The notes: generated by a model not told the origin, from the letters alone. A stretch of DNA of 7,477 nucleotides from JAJOKI01 sp964412405 (GCA_964412405.1 CAYPOB010000038.1:1-7477), one strand, 5' to 3'; positions 1 through 5,928 are shown, numbered from the stretch's first letter. Made by a program: numbers and translations.

Positions 1-42
1 GTTGCGTTGAAGAGGCTGAAACCCCATGATATCGTTATCTGA
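1..42 (+). CDS. C-terminal tail of a gene cut by the left edge
   Basis: Frame 1 is open from the first base and ends at a TGA at 40-42, giving the tail VALKRLKPHDIVI. Nothing in 13 residues identifies a family. The 'RLKPHDIVI' ending vaguely recalls C-termini of TrkA-C type ligand-binding domains (LKPGD-hydrophobic), but that is a guess. The stop is 28 bp before the start of the following membrane-protein gene on the same strand, so the two are probably co-transcribed. An open frame this short could also arise by chance. Confidence 0.4.
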   Translation, partial: VALKRLKPHDIVI

Positions 43-70
43 GTTGGATATGGGGAAATAGGATGATAAT

Positions 71-742
71 TTGAAAAGCGATGACTCCACTTTGGGACAC
101 ATCTGGAAGGAGTTGAGGCACCATGCTCCATTTACGGCATTTAGCGCTTGTATCGCACTTATTTTATTGGGAATTTTGACGATGGTTTTGCCGGACAACG
201 TACAAATGTACGAGCACTACTTTGAGTTATTTCACGTATTTCACCCACTGCACGTCTTGTTTAGCGCTACAGCCACGACTGCGATGTTTTGGAGGTATGA
301 GAAGAGATTAGTCAAAGCGGCAATCATTGGACTGGTTGGCTCTATTATGATTTGTGCTTTTGGCGACGCATTTCTTCCATTTCTGGGGGGGACGCTCGTC
401 GGCATTGAAATAGAGTTCCATATATGTTTGATCGAACATCCGATGGCCGTCGTGCCCTTTGCAATATTCGGCATGCTTCTTGGATTGCTATCATCTGAGG
501 TAATTCGTGGCAGGGGCTCCACGATATTCTCCCATAGCTCACACGTTTTCATAAGCGCGATGGCGACAATGCTGTATCTCATGGCGTTTGGGTTCACAGA
601 CTGGATTCCCCATATTGCAGAGATGTTTATCATCATATTCCTCGGCGTGATAATTCCCTGTTGTACGAGTGATATAATACTTCCATTGCTGTTGAGTAAA
701 TCTGCAAATGATATGGACGAATCTGATAAAAATGCGACCTGA
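71..742 (+). CDS. His-rich six-helix membrane protein, possible metal handling
   Basis: A 223-residue integral membrane protein of unrecognised family. I place hydrophobic segments at about residues 20-40, 52-72, 82-104, 118-140, 157-175 and 184-208, with a short charged N-terminus and a hydrophilic acidic tail (SANDMDESDK). Potential metal ligands lie in or beside the helices: H17-H18, an HxxHxxH run (H55, H58, H61), D99, E113/E115, H117, an E-H-P triad (122-124), H155/H158, H181 and a C-C-x-x-D motif (197-201). This density of His, Cys and acidic residues in membrane segments suggests metal transport or metal binding; that is inference, not homology. The start is TTG at 71, preceded by the purine-rich AGGATGA (60-66). 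The nearer ATG at 63 is out of frame and stops after three codons. It probably shares a transcript with the cut gene upstream. Confidence 0.75.
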   Translation: MKSDDSTLGHIWKELRHHAPFTAFSACIALILLGILTMVLPDNVQMYEHYFELFHVFHPLHVLFSATATTAMFWRYEKRLVKAAIIGLVGSIMICAFGDAFLPFLGGTLVGIEIEFHICLIEHPMAVVPFAIFGMLLGLLSSEVIRGRGSTIFSHSSHVFISAMATMLYLMAFGFTDWIPHIAEMFIIIFLGVIIPCCTSDIILPLLLSKSANDMDESDKNAT

Positions 743-757
743 TATGCCGGTCAAGAA

Positions 758-775
758 TCCATTGTAGATAATGGA
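758..775 (+). repeat. Small perfect inverted repeat after the membrane-protein gene
   Basis: TCCATT (758-763) and AATGGA (770-775) are perfect reverse complements separated by six bases, 15 bp after the stop codon. The hairpin could mark the 3' end of the transcript. It has no following T-tract, so I do not call it a terminator. The rest of the 743-904 gap shows only the probable promoter of the next gene. Confidence 0.3.
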
Positions 776-830
776 GTGCGGAGCATATATTGAACCCTGT
801 ACAACCGATGCCATATGTGATGGTAGCCGC

Positions 831-896
831 AAAGGAATTTATTTTACAGATTTATAGTTGGTTGGGGATATTGGTAAAAATGATAGGGGAGAGGGA
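831..896 (+). promoter_or_regulatory. Probable promoter and ribosome binding site of the DUF123 gene
   Basis: An AT-rich stretch carries TATA-like runs (AATTTATTTTA about 836-846 and TTTATAGT about 851-858). A start site about 25 bp further on would leave a leader of roughly 25 bases. That leader contains the purine block GGGGAGAGGG ahead of the ATG at 905, a plausible Shine-Dalgarno with slightly long spacing. Placed by eye. Confidence 0.4.
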
Positions 897-904
897 ATGG
901 AAAT

Positions 905-1300
905 ATGAAAGGCACATACGTTTTACTCATAGAACTTCTCAGGAGTATGGATATCCAAGTTGGTAAACTGGGAAGGGTAAAATTTCAAGCTGGCTTTTAC
1001 GCATACGTTGGCTCTGCTTTGAGTGGATTGGAGTCGAGAATCGAGCGACATTTAAGGAAGGAAAAGAAGCTATATTGGCACATCGATCATTTGCTTCTTC
1101 ATGGAAGGATAAGAAATATTTTCTATGTTGAAAGTAGCGAGAAAATAGAGTGTGATACTACTAGGAAACTAGCAGCGCATTTCACATCCATAAAAGGCTT
1201 TGGCTCGAGCGATTGTGACTGCGAGAGTCATCTGTTTTACAGTGAGGATTATGGATGGATCAGAGATGTGCTTGGAATAAATCCCCCCCTGATCATGTGA
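905..1300 (+). CDS. DUF123 / Uri-type GIY-YIG domain protein
   Basis: A 131-residue single-domain protein of the DUF123 group in the GIY-YIG nuclease superfamily ('Uri' proteins), common in archaea. Visible marks are the opening KGTYVLLIEL (2-11), the GIY-YIG-like core GFYAYVGSA (30-38), the R-x-x-R-H helix (R45, R48, H49), the W58-H59-I-D strand, a glutamate at E82 in the IEC segment, and the C-terminal G-S-S-D-C-x-C-x-S-H-L-F-Y block (100-112). The length is normal for a stand-alone member. A nuclease role, perhaps in DNA repair, is suggested by the fold; to my knowledge the cellular substrate of archaeal members is not established. The gene converges on aroC and its last 52 bp overlap the end of aroC on the other strand. 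It is probably monocistronic. Confidence 0.9.
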   Translation: MKGTYVLLIELLRSMDIQVGKLGRVKFQAGFYAYVGSALSGLESRIERHLRKEKKLYWHIDHLLLHGRIRNIFYVESSEKIECDTTRKLAAHFTSIKGFGSSDCDCESHLFYSEDYGWIRDVLGINPPLIM

Positions 1301-2352
1301 TCCGCCAAGACAAGTGCAGCCATCGTCTCTGCAACTGGAACTATTCTCGGACAGATGCACGGGTCATGGCGCCCCTTTATCTGGATATCCGTCTTTTTTT
1401 TCTCAACCAGATCCACGGTTTTTTGTATCTTCCCTATGGATGGGGTTGGCTTGACCGCAATTCTACACACTATGGGCATGCCATTGGATATTCCCCCCAG
1501 GATGCCCCCGGCGTTGTTGGTCTCCGTTACTATAGTGCCTTTTCTAAACACAAACGGATCGACCATCTCGCTTCCTCTCATCCTGGAACATCTAAATCCA
1601 GTGCCTATTTCAACACCCTTCACACTTCCAATTGACATCAGCGCCTTCGCTAAATCTGCATCCAACTTATCAAATACGGGCTCGCCAACGCCGGGTGGCA
1701 CGTTTAATGCAATTATCTCAACGATACCACCGACGCTATCTCCTTCTGCCTGCACCTTTTTGATATATCGACATACGCGCTCCGCAGTTTTCAAGTCGGC
1801 ACATCTCACTGGATTTTGCTCCACGTTCTCTCGAATTTGGTTCAGGGTGACATCGCCGACAGAAATGTCTCCCACTTCAACGACATGTCCCAGGACCTCC
1901 ACGCCCTTCGTCCTGAGCAGTTTTTTTGCTATCGCCCCTCCTACAACCCTGCCCACCGTCTCCCGTGCAGAGGCGCGCCCTCCTCCTCTGTAATCCCTAA
2001 TCTCGTATTTAGCCCCATATGTGAAGTCAGCATGCCCAGGTCTTGGCGTATATCGCAACTGTTCGTATGCGCTTGAATCGACATCTTTGTTCCAGATTAT
2101 CATCGAAACGGGTGTTCCAGTCGTCTTGCCCTCGAATACGCCCGATAGTATTTCCACGACATCCGCCTCTTCACGCGGAGTAGTAATCTCACTCTGGCCT
2201 GGGCGCCTTCTATCCAACTCCTTTTGAATATCTTCCTCGCTTAATGGCAATCCGGATGGACAACCATCTACAACGGCACCAACGGCTCTGCCATGACTCT
2301 CGCCCCATGTTGTAATCCTAAATGTCCGACCGAATGAATTTCCGCTCATCAT
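1249..2352 (-). CDS. aroC: Chorismate synthase
   Basis: Converts 5-enolpyruvylshikimate-3-phosphate to chorismate by 1,4-elimination of phosphate, using reduced FMN; it is the last step of the shikimate pathway in the cytoplasm. The 367-residue length is typical. Signatures seen: TTWGESHG (14-21), RRRPGQS (48-54), RPGHADFTYGAKY (104-116), DYRGGGRASARET (120-132), GDSVGG (204-209), the flavin-site NNAGGILGGISNG (279-291), KPTPSI (301-306) and GRHDPCICPRIVPVAE (327-342). Two adjacent ATGs begin the gene. The first shares ATGA with the aroA stop codon (4 bp overlap), and the second overlaps it by one base. Either implies translational coupling with aroA. The final 52 bp overlap the convergent DUF123 gene; the residues affected (from about 351) lie beyond the conserved core. 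Confidence 0.98.
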   Translation of the reverse strand: MMSGNSFGRTFRITTWGESHGRAVGAVVDGCPSGLPLSEEDIQKELDRRRPGQSEITTPREEADVVEILSGVFEGKTTGTPVSMIIWNKDVDSSAYEQLRYTPRPGHADFTYGAKYEIRDYRGGGRASARETVGRVVGGAIAKKLLRTKGVEVLGHVVEVGDISVGDVTLNQIRENVEQNPVRCADLKTAERVCRYIKKVQAEGDSVGGIVEIIALNVPPGVGEPVFDKLDADLAKALMSIGSVKGVEIGTGFRCSRMRGSEMVDPFVFRKGTIVTETNNAGGILGGISNGMPIVCRIAVKPTPSIGKIQKTVDLVEKKKTDIQIKGRHDPCICPRIVPVAETMAALVLADHMIRGGFIPSTSLIHP

Positions 2353-3629
2353 TCAATCCTTATATTTGCGCCCAGATTAAAAAGATCATCGAAAAAGTCT
2401 GGATACGATACTCCTATTGATTCTGCATTATCGATGGTCGTCTCTCCTTCCGCGACCAGTCCGGCTATCGTGAGGGCCATCACTATCCTATGGTCGTTAT
2501 ATCCGCATAACTTTGCGCCGTGCAGGTGCGATTTTTCGATCACCATGCCATCTGGCAGTTGCCTCACCTTTACTCCCATCTTCGCCAATTCAGTAGACAT
2601 CGCCACCAACCTGTCCGTTTCCTTGTACCGCAAATGCTCTGCATTGAATATTCTGGTAACGCCTTCTGCGCATGCCCCTAATACGGCGACAATGGGCACC
2701 AAATCAGGAGTGTCAATGGCATCGACCTCAATACCTTTTAAATCTGCCCCATCGACCGTCACCACTCCCTTCGATTTGTCCCAGGAGATATTTGCGCCCA
2801 TCTCTTTGAGTATCTGGACGATCTTGATATCTCCCTGCTTTGAGGAAACTAAATTTTTAACCGAGACCTTGGAATTGGTAATCGCCCCTGCAGCGAGCAG
2901 ATAGGAGGCAGATGAAAAGTCGCCAGGAATCGCGTATGACTCGATATCAATGGACTGCATGCATGGAATTGTAAATTGGGTGGAATCTACAAATAACTCC
3001 ACTCCGGCATTTTTTAGCATATCTACGGTTATTTCTACATATGGTCTGGATTTCAGCTCACCATCTACACGTATTGTAGTGTCCTTTTCAGCAAATGGAC
3101 ATGCAAGCAGTAAACCAGAAATAAATTGGGAGCTGATAGACCCGTCAACTGTCGTTTTACCCCCTTTAAGTCCGCCCTTCACAACTATCGGCGCAGTCCC
3201 ATCTCCCTTGGTGGAAAACGCTACCGCCCCCAGCTCATTCATCGCATTCAACAAGGGAATGTTTGGGCGCTTGCGCAAGGACGCGTCACCCGTTAAAACC
3301 GTTGCATCGGCTATTAAACCAGCAATGGCAATCATAAATCTAAGCGTTGTCCCCGAATTGGCGGCGTCTATTACATTTTCTGGCGTTATGGGATTGCCCA
3401 TCACGCCGCTGATTCTTAAAACATCCTCTTTTCCTTCGATGATACGTATAGTTGCCCCAAATGCCTCGCATGCATGAACGGTGGCCAACGTATCTTTTGA
3501 GAGGAGAGGATACTGTACCTCGGACTCCTTGCCAAGACTGGCGATTGCCACTGCCCTATGTGTATAGCTCTTTGAGGGAGGAGCATATACGGTACCTTTT
3601 ACCGTTGACGGTTGAATACTAACATCCAT
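2349..3629 (-). CDS. aroA: 3-phosphoshikimate 1-carboxyvinyltransferase (EPSP synthase)
   Basis: Transfers enolpyruvate from PEP to shikimate-3-phosphate, the penultimate step to chorismate, in the cytoplasm. The 426-residue length is normal. Motifs in order: APPSKSYTHRA (16-26; K20, S21, R25), ANSGTTLRF (90-98), a RKRP loop (119-122), GSISSQF (163-169), SRPYVEIT (194-201), the catalytic-site DTPDL (306-310), LRYKETDRL (333-341) with the conserved K-E-x-x-R, GYNDHRIVMA (376-385) and a SYPDFF end (408-413). It heads a two-gene operon with aroC. The other shikimate genes are not in this window. No Shine-Dalgarno precedes the ATG at 3629, which fits a leaderless or very short leader transcript from the TATA element about 30 bp upstream. 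It diverges from a winged-helix regulator gene. Confidence 0.98.
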   Translation of the reverse strand: MDVSIQPSTVKGTVYAPPSKSYTHRAVAIASLGKESEVQYPLLSKDTLATVHACEAFGATIRIIEGKEDVLRISGVMGNPITPENVIDAANSGTTLRFMIAIAGLIADATVLTGDASLRKRPNIPLLNAMNELGAVAFSTKGDGTAPIVVKGGLKGGKTTVDGSISSQFISGLLLACPFAEKDTTIRVDGELKSRPYVEITVDMLKNAGVELFVDSTQFTIPCMQSIDIESYAIPGDFSSASYLLAAGAITNSKVSVKNLVSSKQGDIKIVQILKEMGANISWDKSKGVVTVDGADLKGIEVDAIDTPDLVPIVAVLGACAEGVTRIFNAEHLRYKETDRLVAMSTELAKMGVKVRQLPDGMVIEKSHLHGAKLCGYNDHRIVMALTIAGLVAEGETTIDNAESIGVSYPDFFDDLFNLGANIRIE

Positions 3630-3636
3630 GGCAAAG

Positions 3637-3665
3637 AAATAATATAATGGATGAAGATATATAGA
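3637..3665. promoter_or_regulatory. Interleaved divergent promoters of aroA and the winged-helix regulator
   Basis: Two TATA-like elements lie between the divergent genes. TATATA at 3658-3663 read on the minus strand predicts an aroA start site near 3634, about five bases before its ATG. AATAATATAAT at 3638-3648 read on the plus strand predicts a start site near 3669, about nine bases before the ATG at 3678. Each TATA element lies close to or inside the other gene's initiation zone, so initiation in the two directions may be mutually exclusive. Spacing of about 26 bp from TATA to start site is the archaeal norm; positions are by eye. Confidence 0.45.
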
Positions 3666-3677
3666 TATGGTAATCGT

Positions 3678-3962
3678 ATGCTGACCAAAAAATTGGAGCG
3701 TGAATTAGATATGCTCGAGCGACATATATTGGTTTTAAAGGCAGTTATGCGTGGAGAGCCAATCGGAATATTAAAACTTGCCGAAGAGACGGAATTCCCA
3801 AAACACAAGGTCAGGTATTCCCTGAGGGTGCTGGAGCAGGAGGGATTGATCGAACCGTCGCTTCGCGGTGCTGTGGTGACTGGCAATGCAAAAAAATCCA
3901 TCGTCTGCTTGAAGTCGGATATCGTACGGCTCGATAAAAAATTAAATCAGATTTATCGATGA
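3678..3962 (+). CDS. Small archaeal winged-helix transcriptional regulator
   Basis: A 94-residue DNA-binding protein. A short basic-acidic helix (MLTKKLERELDMLERH) leads into a winged helix-turn-helix at about 16-60: helix 1 HILVLKAVMRG, helix 2 GILKLAEET, recognition helix PKHKVRYSLRVLEQEG (41-56), then a short wing (LIEPSLRGAVVT). The C-terminal 30 residues form a charged helix, perhaps for dimerisation. The pattern PIGIxKLxExTxxPxHKVRYSLRVLEQEGLIEP is one I recognise from conserved euryarchaeal regulators of unknown target. I chose ATG 3678 over the in-frame ATG 3651, because 3651 lies between the likely TATA box and the start site and would add an atypical MKIYRYGNR extension. With 3651 the protein is 103 residues. 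Its divergent position makes autoregulation or aroA control possible, but this is unproven. Confidence 0.85.
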   Translation: MLTKKLERELDMLERHILVLKAVMRGEPIGILKLAEETEFPKHKVRYSLRVLEQEGLIEPSLRGAVVTGNAKKSIVCLKSDIVRLDKKLNQIYR

Positions 3963-4004
3963 TTTGAAAAAGCATAGAAACCATCAGAAATTAAAATCTT
4001 CTAT

Positions 4005-4018
4005 CGAAAAATTTAAAT
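4005..4018 (+). promoter_or_regulatory. Probable TATA/BRE promoter of tRNA-Asn
   Basis: CGAAAA (4005-4010) followed by ATTTAAAT (4011-4018) fits an archaeal BRE plus TATA box. A start site is expected near 4041, giving a leader of about 16 bases before the mature tRNA 5' end at 4057. The remainder of 3963-4056 holds an inverted repeat and no gene I can support. Confidence 0.45.
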
Positions 4019-4022
4019 CAAG

Positions 4023-4043
4023 TATGGGCATTCACAGCCCATA
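4023..4043 (+). repeat. Perfect 7-bp inverted repeat between tRNA-Asn TATA box and start site
   Basis: TATGGGC (4023-4029) and GCCCATA (4037-4043) are exact reverse complements with a 7-base spacer (ATTCACA). The centre-to-centre distance of 14 bp is compatible with a dimeric DNA-binding protein contacting one face. The site occupies the initiation region between the TATA box and the predicted start site. It could be an operator, or the 3' end hairpin of the upstream regulator transcript, although no T-tract follows. Confidence 0.4.
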
Positions 4044-4056
4044 TAACATTACCATT

Positions 4057-4167
4057 GCCGCCATAACTCAGTTGGTAGAGTGTCTGGCTGTTAACCAACC
4101 TTTTTCCAAAAGGTTGACCAAAGAGGCAGTAACCAGATCGTCACAGGTTCGAGTCCTGTTGGCGGCG
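4057..4167 (+). tRNA. tRNA-Asn (anticodon GTT), interrupted by a 38-nt intron
   Basis: Acceptor stem GCCGCCA (4057-4063) pairs perfectly with TGGCGGC (4160-4166), with discriminator G4167 and no encoded CCA. D-stem ACTC (4066-4069) pairs with GAGT (4078-4081), and its loop carries G18G19. Anticodon stem TCTGG (4083-4087) pairs with CCAGA (4133-4137). The loop reads C-T-GTT-A, then the intron, then A38. Variable loop is 4138-4142. T-stem ACAGG (4143-4147) pairs with CCTGT (4155-4159) around TTCGAGT. Removing 4094-4131 leaves a standard 73-nt tRNA with a G15-C48 Levitt pair. Anticodon GUU decodes AAC and AAU. The gene stands alone between the winged-helix regulator and pcm. Confidence 0.96.
4094..4131 (+). 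other. tRNA-Asn intron at position 37/38 with relaxed bulge-helix-bulge
   Basis: The 38-nt intron lies between A37 (4093) and A38 (4132). A splice motif can be drawn with a 4-bp central helix, CTGT (4088-4091) against GCAG (4126-4129) with one T-G wobble. It is flanked by 3-nt bulges T-A-A at 4092-4094 and T-A-A at 4130-4132; cutting after the second base of each gives exactly these ends. The exon-side helix is the anticodon stem. The intron-side helix next to the 5' bulge is nearly absent (only C4095-G4125). Instead the intron folds its own perfect 9-bp hairpin, CAACCTTTT (4096-4104) with AAAAGGTTG (4108-4116), around a 3-base loop. The motif is therefore relaxed rather than canonical. The tRNA splicing endonuclease would excise it. 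Confidence 0.88.
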
Positions 4168-4168
4168 T

Positions 4169-4193
4169 GTTGAAATTCCAAAGGAATTACAAC
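4169..4193 (+). repeat. Stem-loop immediately downstream of tRNA-Asn
   Basis: GTTG (4169-4172) pairs with CAAC (4190-4193) and AATTCC (4174-4179) with GGAATT (4183-4188), leaving an A-A mismatch and an AAA loop: ten base pairs in all. It starts two bases after the mature tRNA 3' end. It may help define the tRNA 3' trailer or the transcript end. No T-tract follows, so termination is uncertain. Confidence 0.45.
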
Positions 4194-4196
4194 TCT

Positions 4197-4246
4197 CGCA
4201 GAGGTCACAGATCGAAGAACTGTGACATGTTCCATCTGCGACATGT
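4197..4246 (+). other. Predicted folded RNA segment between tRNA-Asn and pcm
   Basis: An outer stem CGCAGA (4197-4202) with TCTGCG (4235-4240) encloses an inner 7-bp stem GTCACAG (4204-4210) with CTGTGAC (4220-4226) and a 9-base loop. The two are offset by a one-sided internal loop (one base against eight). GACATGT occurs twice as a direct repeat (4224-4230 and 4240-4246), and each copy contains the palindrome ACATGT. The segment has no ORF that I support. I see no C/D boxes and no ACA tail that would name it. It could be a small RNA, a structured 5' leader of pcm, or a protein-binding site. Confidence 0.35.
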
Positions 4247-4273
4247 CGAATAAGAACTTCAGCGACAACCAAT

Positions 4274-4909
4274 ATGGAATACAAGACCGAAAGGGACGAA
4301 CTCATTGAAGAATTAAAATCATATGGCATTGGCGAGCGTGTGCTAAAAGCGATGAGAAAGGTCCCACGCCACCTGTTTATCCCAGAAGAAGTTAGAAAGT
4401 ACGCCTACGTCGATCGTCCCCTCCCAATCGGAGAGAATCAGACCATCTCGGCACCACACATGGTCGCGATGATGTGTGATCTGCTGGACATCAAAAAAGG
4501 CATGCAAATTCTGGAGATCGGTGCTGGGTGCGGATACCATGCAGCAGTCATGGTCGAACTGGTTGAAGATGGCCATATTTACACGATCGAGCGCCGGGAA
4601 TCCTTGGCAAATACGGCGCGAGAGAACCTCAAAGTCGCGGGTTACTCAAATGTAATGGTCATCGTCGGAGACGGCACGTTGGGATTATCCGAACATGCGC
4701 CATACGATAGAATCAGCGTGGCATGCGCCGCACCAGATATTCCGCCGCCCCTACTCGAACAGCTCAAATATGGTGGAAAGATGGTGATACCCATCGGGCG
4801 CCATTCTCAGGAACTATATCTCGTCGAGAAGAAGGATACTATCATCAAAAAGAGGAGTGGTGGCGTGATGTTCGTTCCACTGATGGGAAGATATGGATTT
4901 CGTGAGTGA
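4274..4909 (+). CDS. pcm: Protein-L-isoaspartate O-methyltransferase
   Basis: Methylates L-isoaspartyl residues that form when Asn deamidates or Asp isomerises, using S-adenosylmethionine, so that they can revert to Asp; a cytoplasmic protein-repair enzyme. The 211-residue length is typical. Motifs: the PRHLFIP segment (31-37), the substrate-site PIGENQTISAPHMVA (51-65), SAM motif I LEIGAGCGYHAAV (80-92), the acidic SAM strand IYTIER (102-107), VGDGTLG (131-137), PYDRISVACAAP (143-154), and LLEQLKYGGKMVIPIG (160-175). The cysteines in motif I (G-C-G) and in ACAAP are mild variants of the usual Ser/Thr/Gly. No clear Shine-Dalgarno or TATA box is seen just upstream, so it may be read from the tRNA-Asn promoter or from within the structured spacer. 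It converges on fen with 5 bp between stop codons. Confidence 0.97.
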   Translation: MEYKTERDELIEELKSYGIGERVLKAMRKVPRHLFIPEEVRKYAYVDRPLPIGENQTISAPHMVAMMCDLLDIKKGMQILEIGAGCGYHAAVMVELVEDGHIYTIERRESLANTARENLKVAGYSNVMVIVGDGTLGLSEHAPYDRISVACAAPDIPPPLLEQLKYGGKMVIPIGRHSQELYLVEKKDTIIKKRSGGVMFVPLMGRYGFRE

Positions 4910-4914
4910 TGACT

Positions 4915-5928
4915 TCAAAACCACTGGTCCAGCGTCCTCTGTTCCCTGCCAGAAGCATCGATCAACCGCTCCAGCGCTTTGCGAATCCTGTCTTCTGAAA
5001 AATCGTGCCGATCACAAAGAAAACCCTCGACCCCGCTCTCGTCGGGTTCGCGCCATTCCACCTCGTAATCCGAGGTGACATCGGGATATAAGAAGAGGTC
5101 CCTAATTGCATCAAAATTCTCGATGTCTGCACTCAACTCGGCAAGCGCGCCCTCGATTGCACCATGCTTTTTTACCAGTTTCAATGCCGTTTTTGGTCCA
5201 ACTCCCTTGATGCCAGGGTTATAATCCGTGCCAATCAGAATTGCGATGTCGACCAGTTGTTCACGTGTAATTTCCAGCGCGCTTAGAATTGAGCCCAATT
5301 CGACGTTCTCAGGATTCGTGTCAATATAGACGTTCTTTCCAGGCAATTTGCGCCTGCCGGTGATGGTCAGGTTCCTGATCAATACGGGAGCGCCAACGAG
5401 AATGGCATCGTAATCTTGTGAGCCGACTGCATATGCGTCGCGGTTTATCGCCATGAATGCTGCCTGGGCTTCCCCCTCGGACGGTGCTTGAATGCATGGA
5501 ATTCCCATGAACTCCAAAAGCGTTTTTGCACCATCGACTATCTGTGTATCTATCTTGGAGGATGCCTGAGCGAATTTGAAGGCTTCTGCACTTCCCGCTC
5601 TTTTTGCCTCCGCCCACAGTCTCTCCGCCGCGCTTCGAACCTCGCTGCGCTCTTGAATGGTCCTGGTCTTGAGTTTCGATGGCACCCCATCAAATACGAA
5701 GATGGGCTTGAGTCCGCCCTCGATCAAGTTGGTATTCCGATATAGCAGTCCAGAGAGGTGCGATGTTATCTCTCCTTTAGTGTTCATCAACGGCGTGCCA
5801 TCTGGCTGACGAATGATGCTGAGAAATTGATAGATGGCATTATATGCGTCGATAGCTATCGCCTTCCCGAATAGGTCCTTCAGGCCGATCTTTCGCCTTT
5901 CAATCATATCTCCAAGATCCACTCCCAT
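4915..5928 (-). CDS. fen: Flap endonuclease 1 (FEN-1)
   Basis: A structure-specific nuclease that removes 5' flaps during Okazaki-fragment maturation and long-patch base-excision repair. The 337 residues match the archaeal FEN-1 length. Metal ligands sit at the expected places: D27 (AIDAYN), D80 (VFDGVPSKLK), E151 and E153 (SEGEAQAA), D172 and D174 (SQDYDAILVG) and D235 (IGTDYN). The helix-hairpin-helix GIKGVGPKTALKLVKKHG spans 239-256. The last residues, QRTLDQWF (330-337), are a consensus PIP box for docking to PCNA. The N-terminus MGVDLGDMIE is the standard one, because the amino-terminal glycine helps form the active site. A GGAG Shine-Dalgarno (5934-5937, minus strand) lies 5 bases before the ATG. 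It shares a TATA region with the divergent gene at 6014. Confidence 0.98.
   Translation of the reverse strand: MGVDLGDMIERRKIGLKDLFGKAIAIDAYNAIYQFLSIIRQPDGTPLMNTKGEITSHLSGLLYRNTNLIEGGLKPIFVFDGVPSKLKTRTIQERSEVRSAAERLWAEAKRAGSAEAFKFAQASSKIDTQIVDGAKTLLEFMGIPCIQAPSEGEAQAAFMAINRDAYAVGSQDYDAILVGAPVLIRNLTITGRRKLPGKNVYIDTNPENVELGSILSALEITREQLVDIAILIGTDYNPGIKGVGPKTALKLVKKHGAIEGALAELSADIENFDAIRDLFLYPDVTSDYEVEWREPDESGVEGFLCDRHDFSEDRIRKALERLIDASGREQRTLDQWF

Noticed and set aside
241..832. Minus-strand frames opposite the membrane-protein gene
   Set aside because: They are shadows of the plus-strand gene; their predicted products show no coherent membrane or soluble pattern and they lack upstream signals.
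880..907. Alternative upstream ATGs (880, 897) for the DUF123 gene
   Set aside because: ATG 880 is out of frame, and ATG 897 is out of frame and meets a stop after three codons; the KGTY start at 905 matches the family.
1355..1993. Long plus-strand frame (212 codons) opposite aroC
   Set aside because: It lies wholly inside aroC, is rich in Pro, Thr and Ser as antisense shadows often are, and shows no domain or ribosome site.
2950..3477. Plus-strand frame (175 codons) opposite aroA
   Set aside because: It is entirely antisense to a well-conserved enzyme, with low-complexity composition and no motifs.
3964..4173. A 69-codon TTG-started reading frame on the plus strand
   Set aside because: It runs through the tRNA promoter, the whole 5' exon, intron and most of the 3' exon of tRNA-Asn; its C-terminal half is translated tRNA.
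4169..4273. Possible C/D-box or H/ACA guide RNA after tRNA-Asn
   Set aside because: I found no paired C (RUGAUGA) and D (CUGA) boxes, and no ACA placed three bases from the end of a stem, so I left the segment as an unnamed structure.
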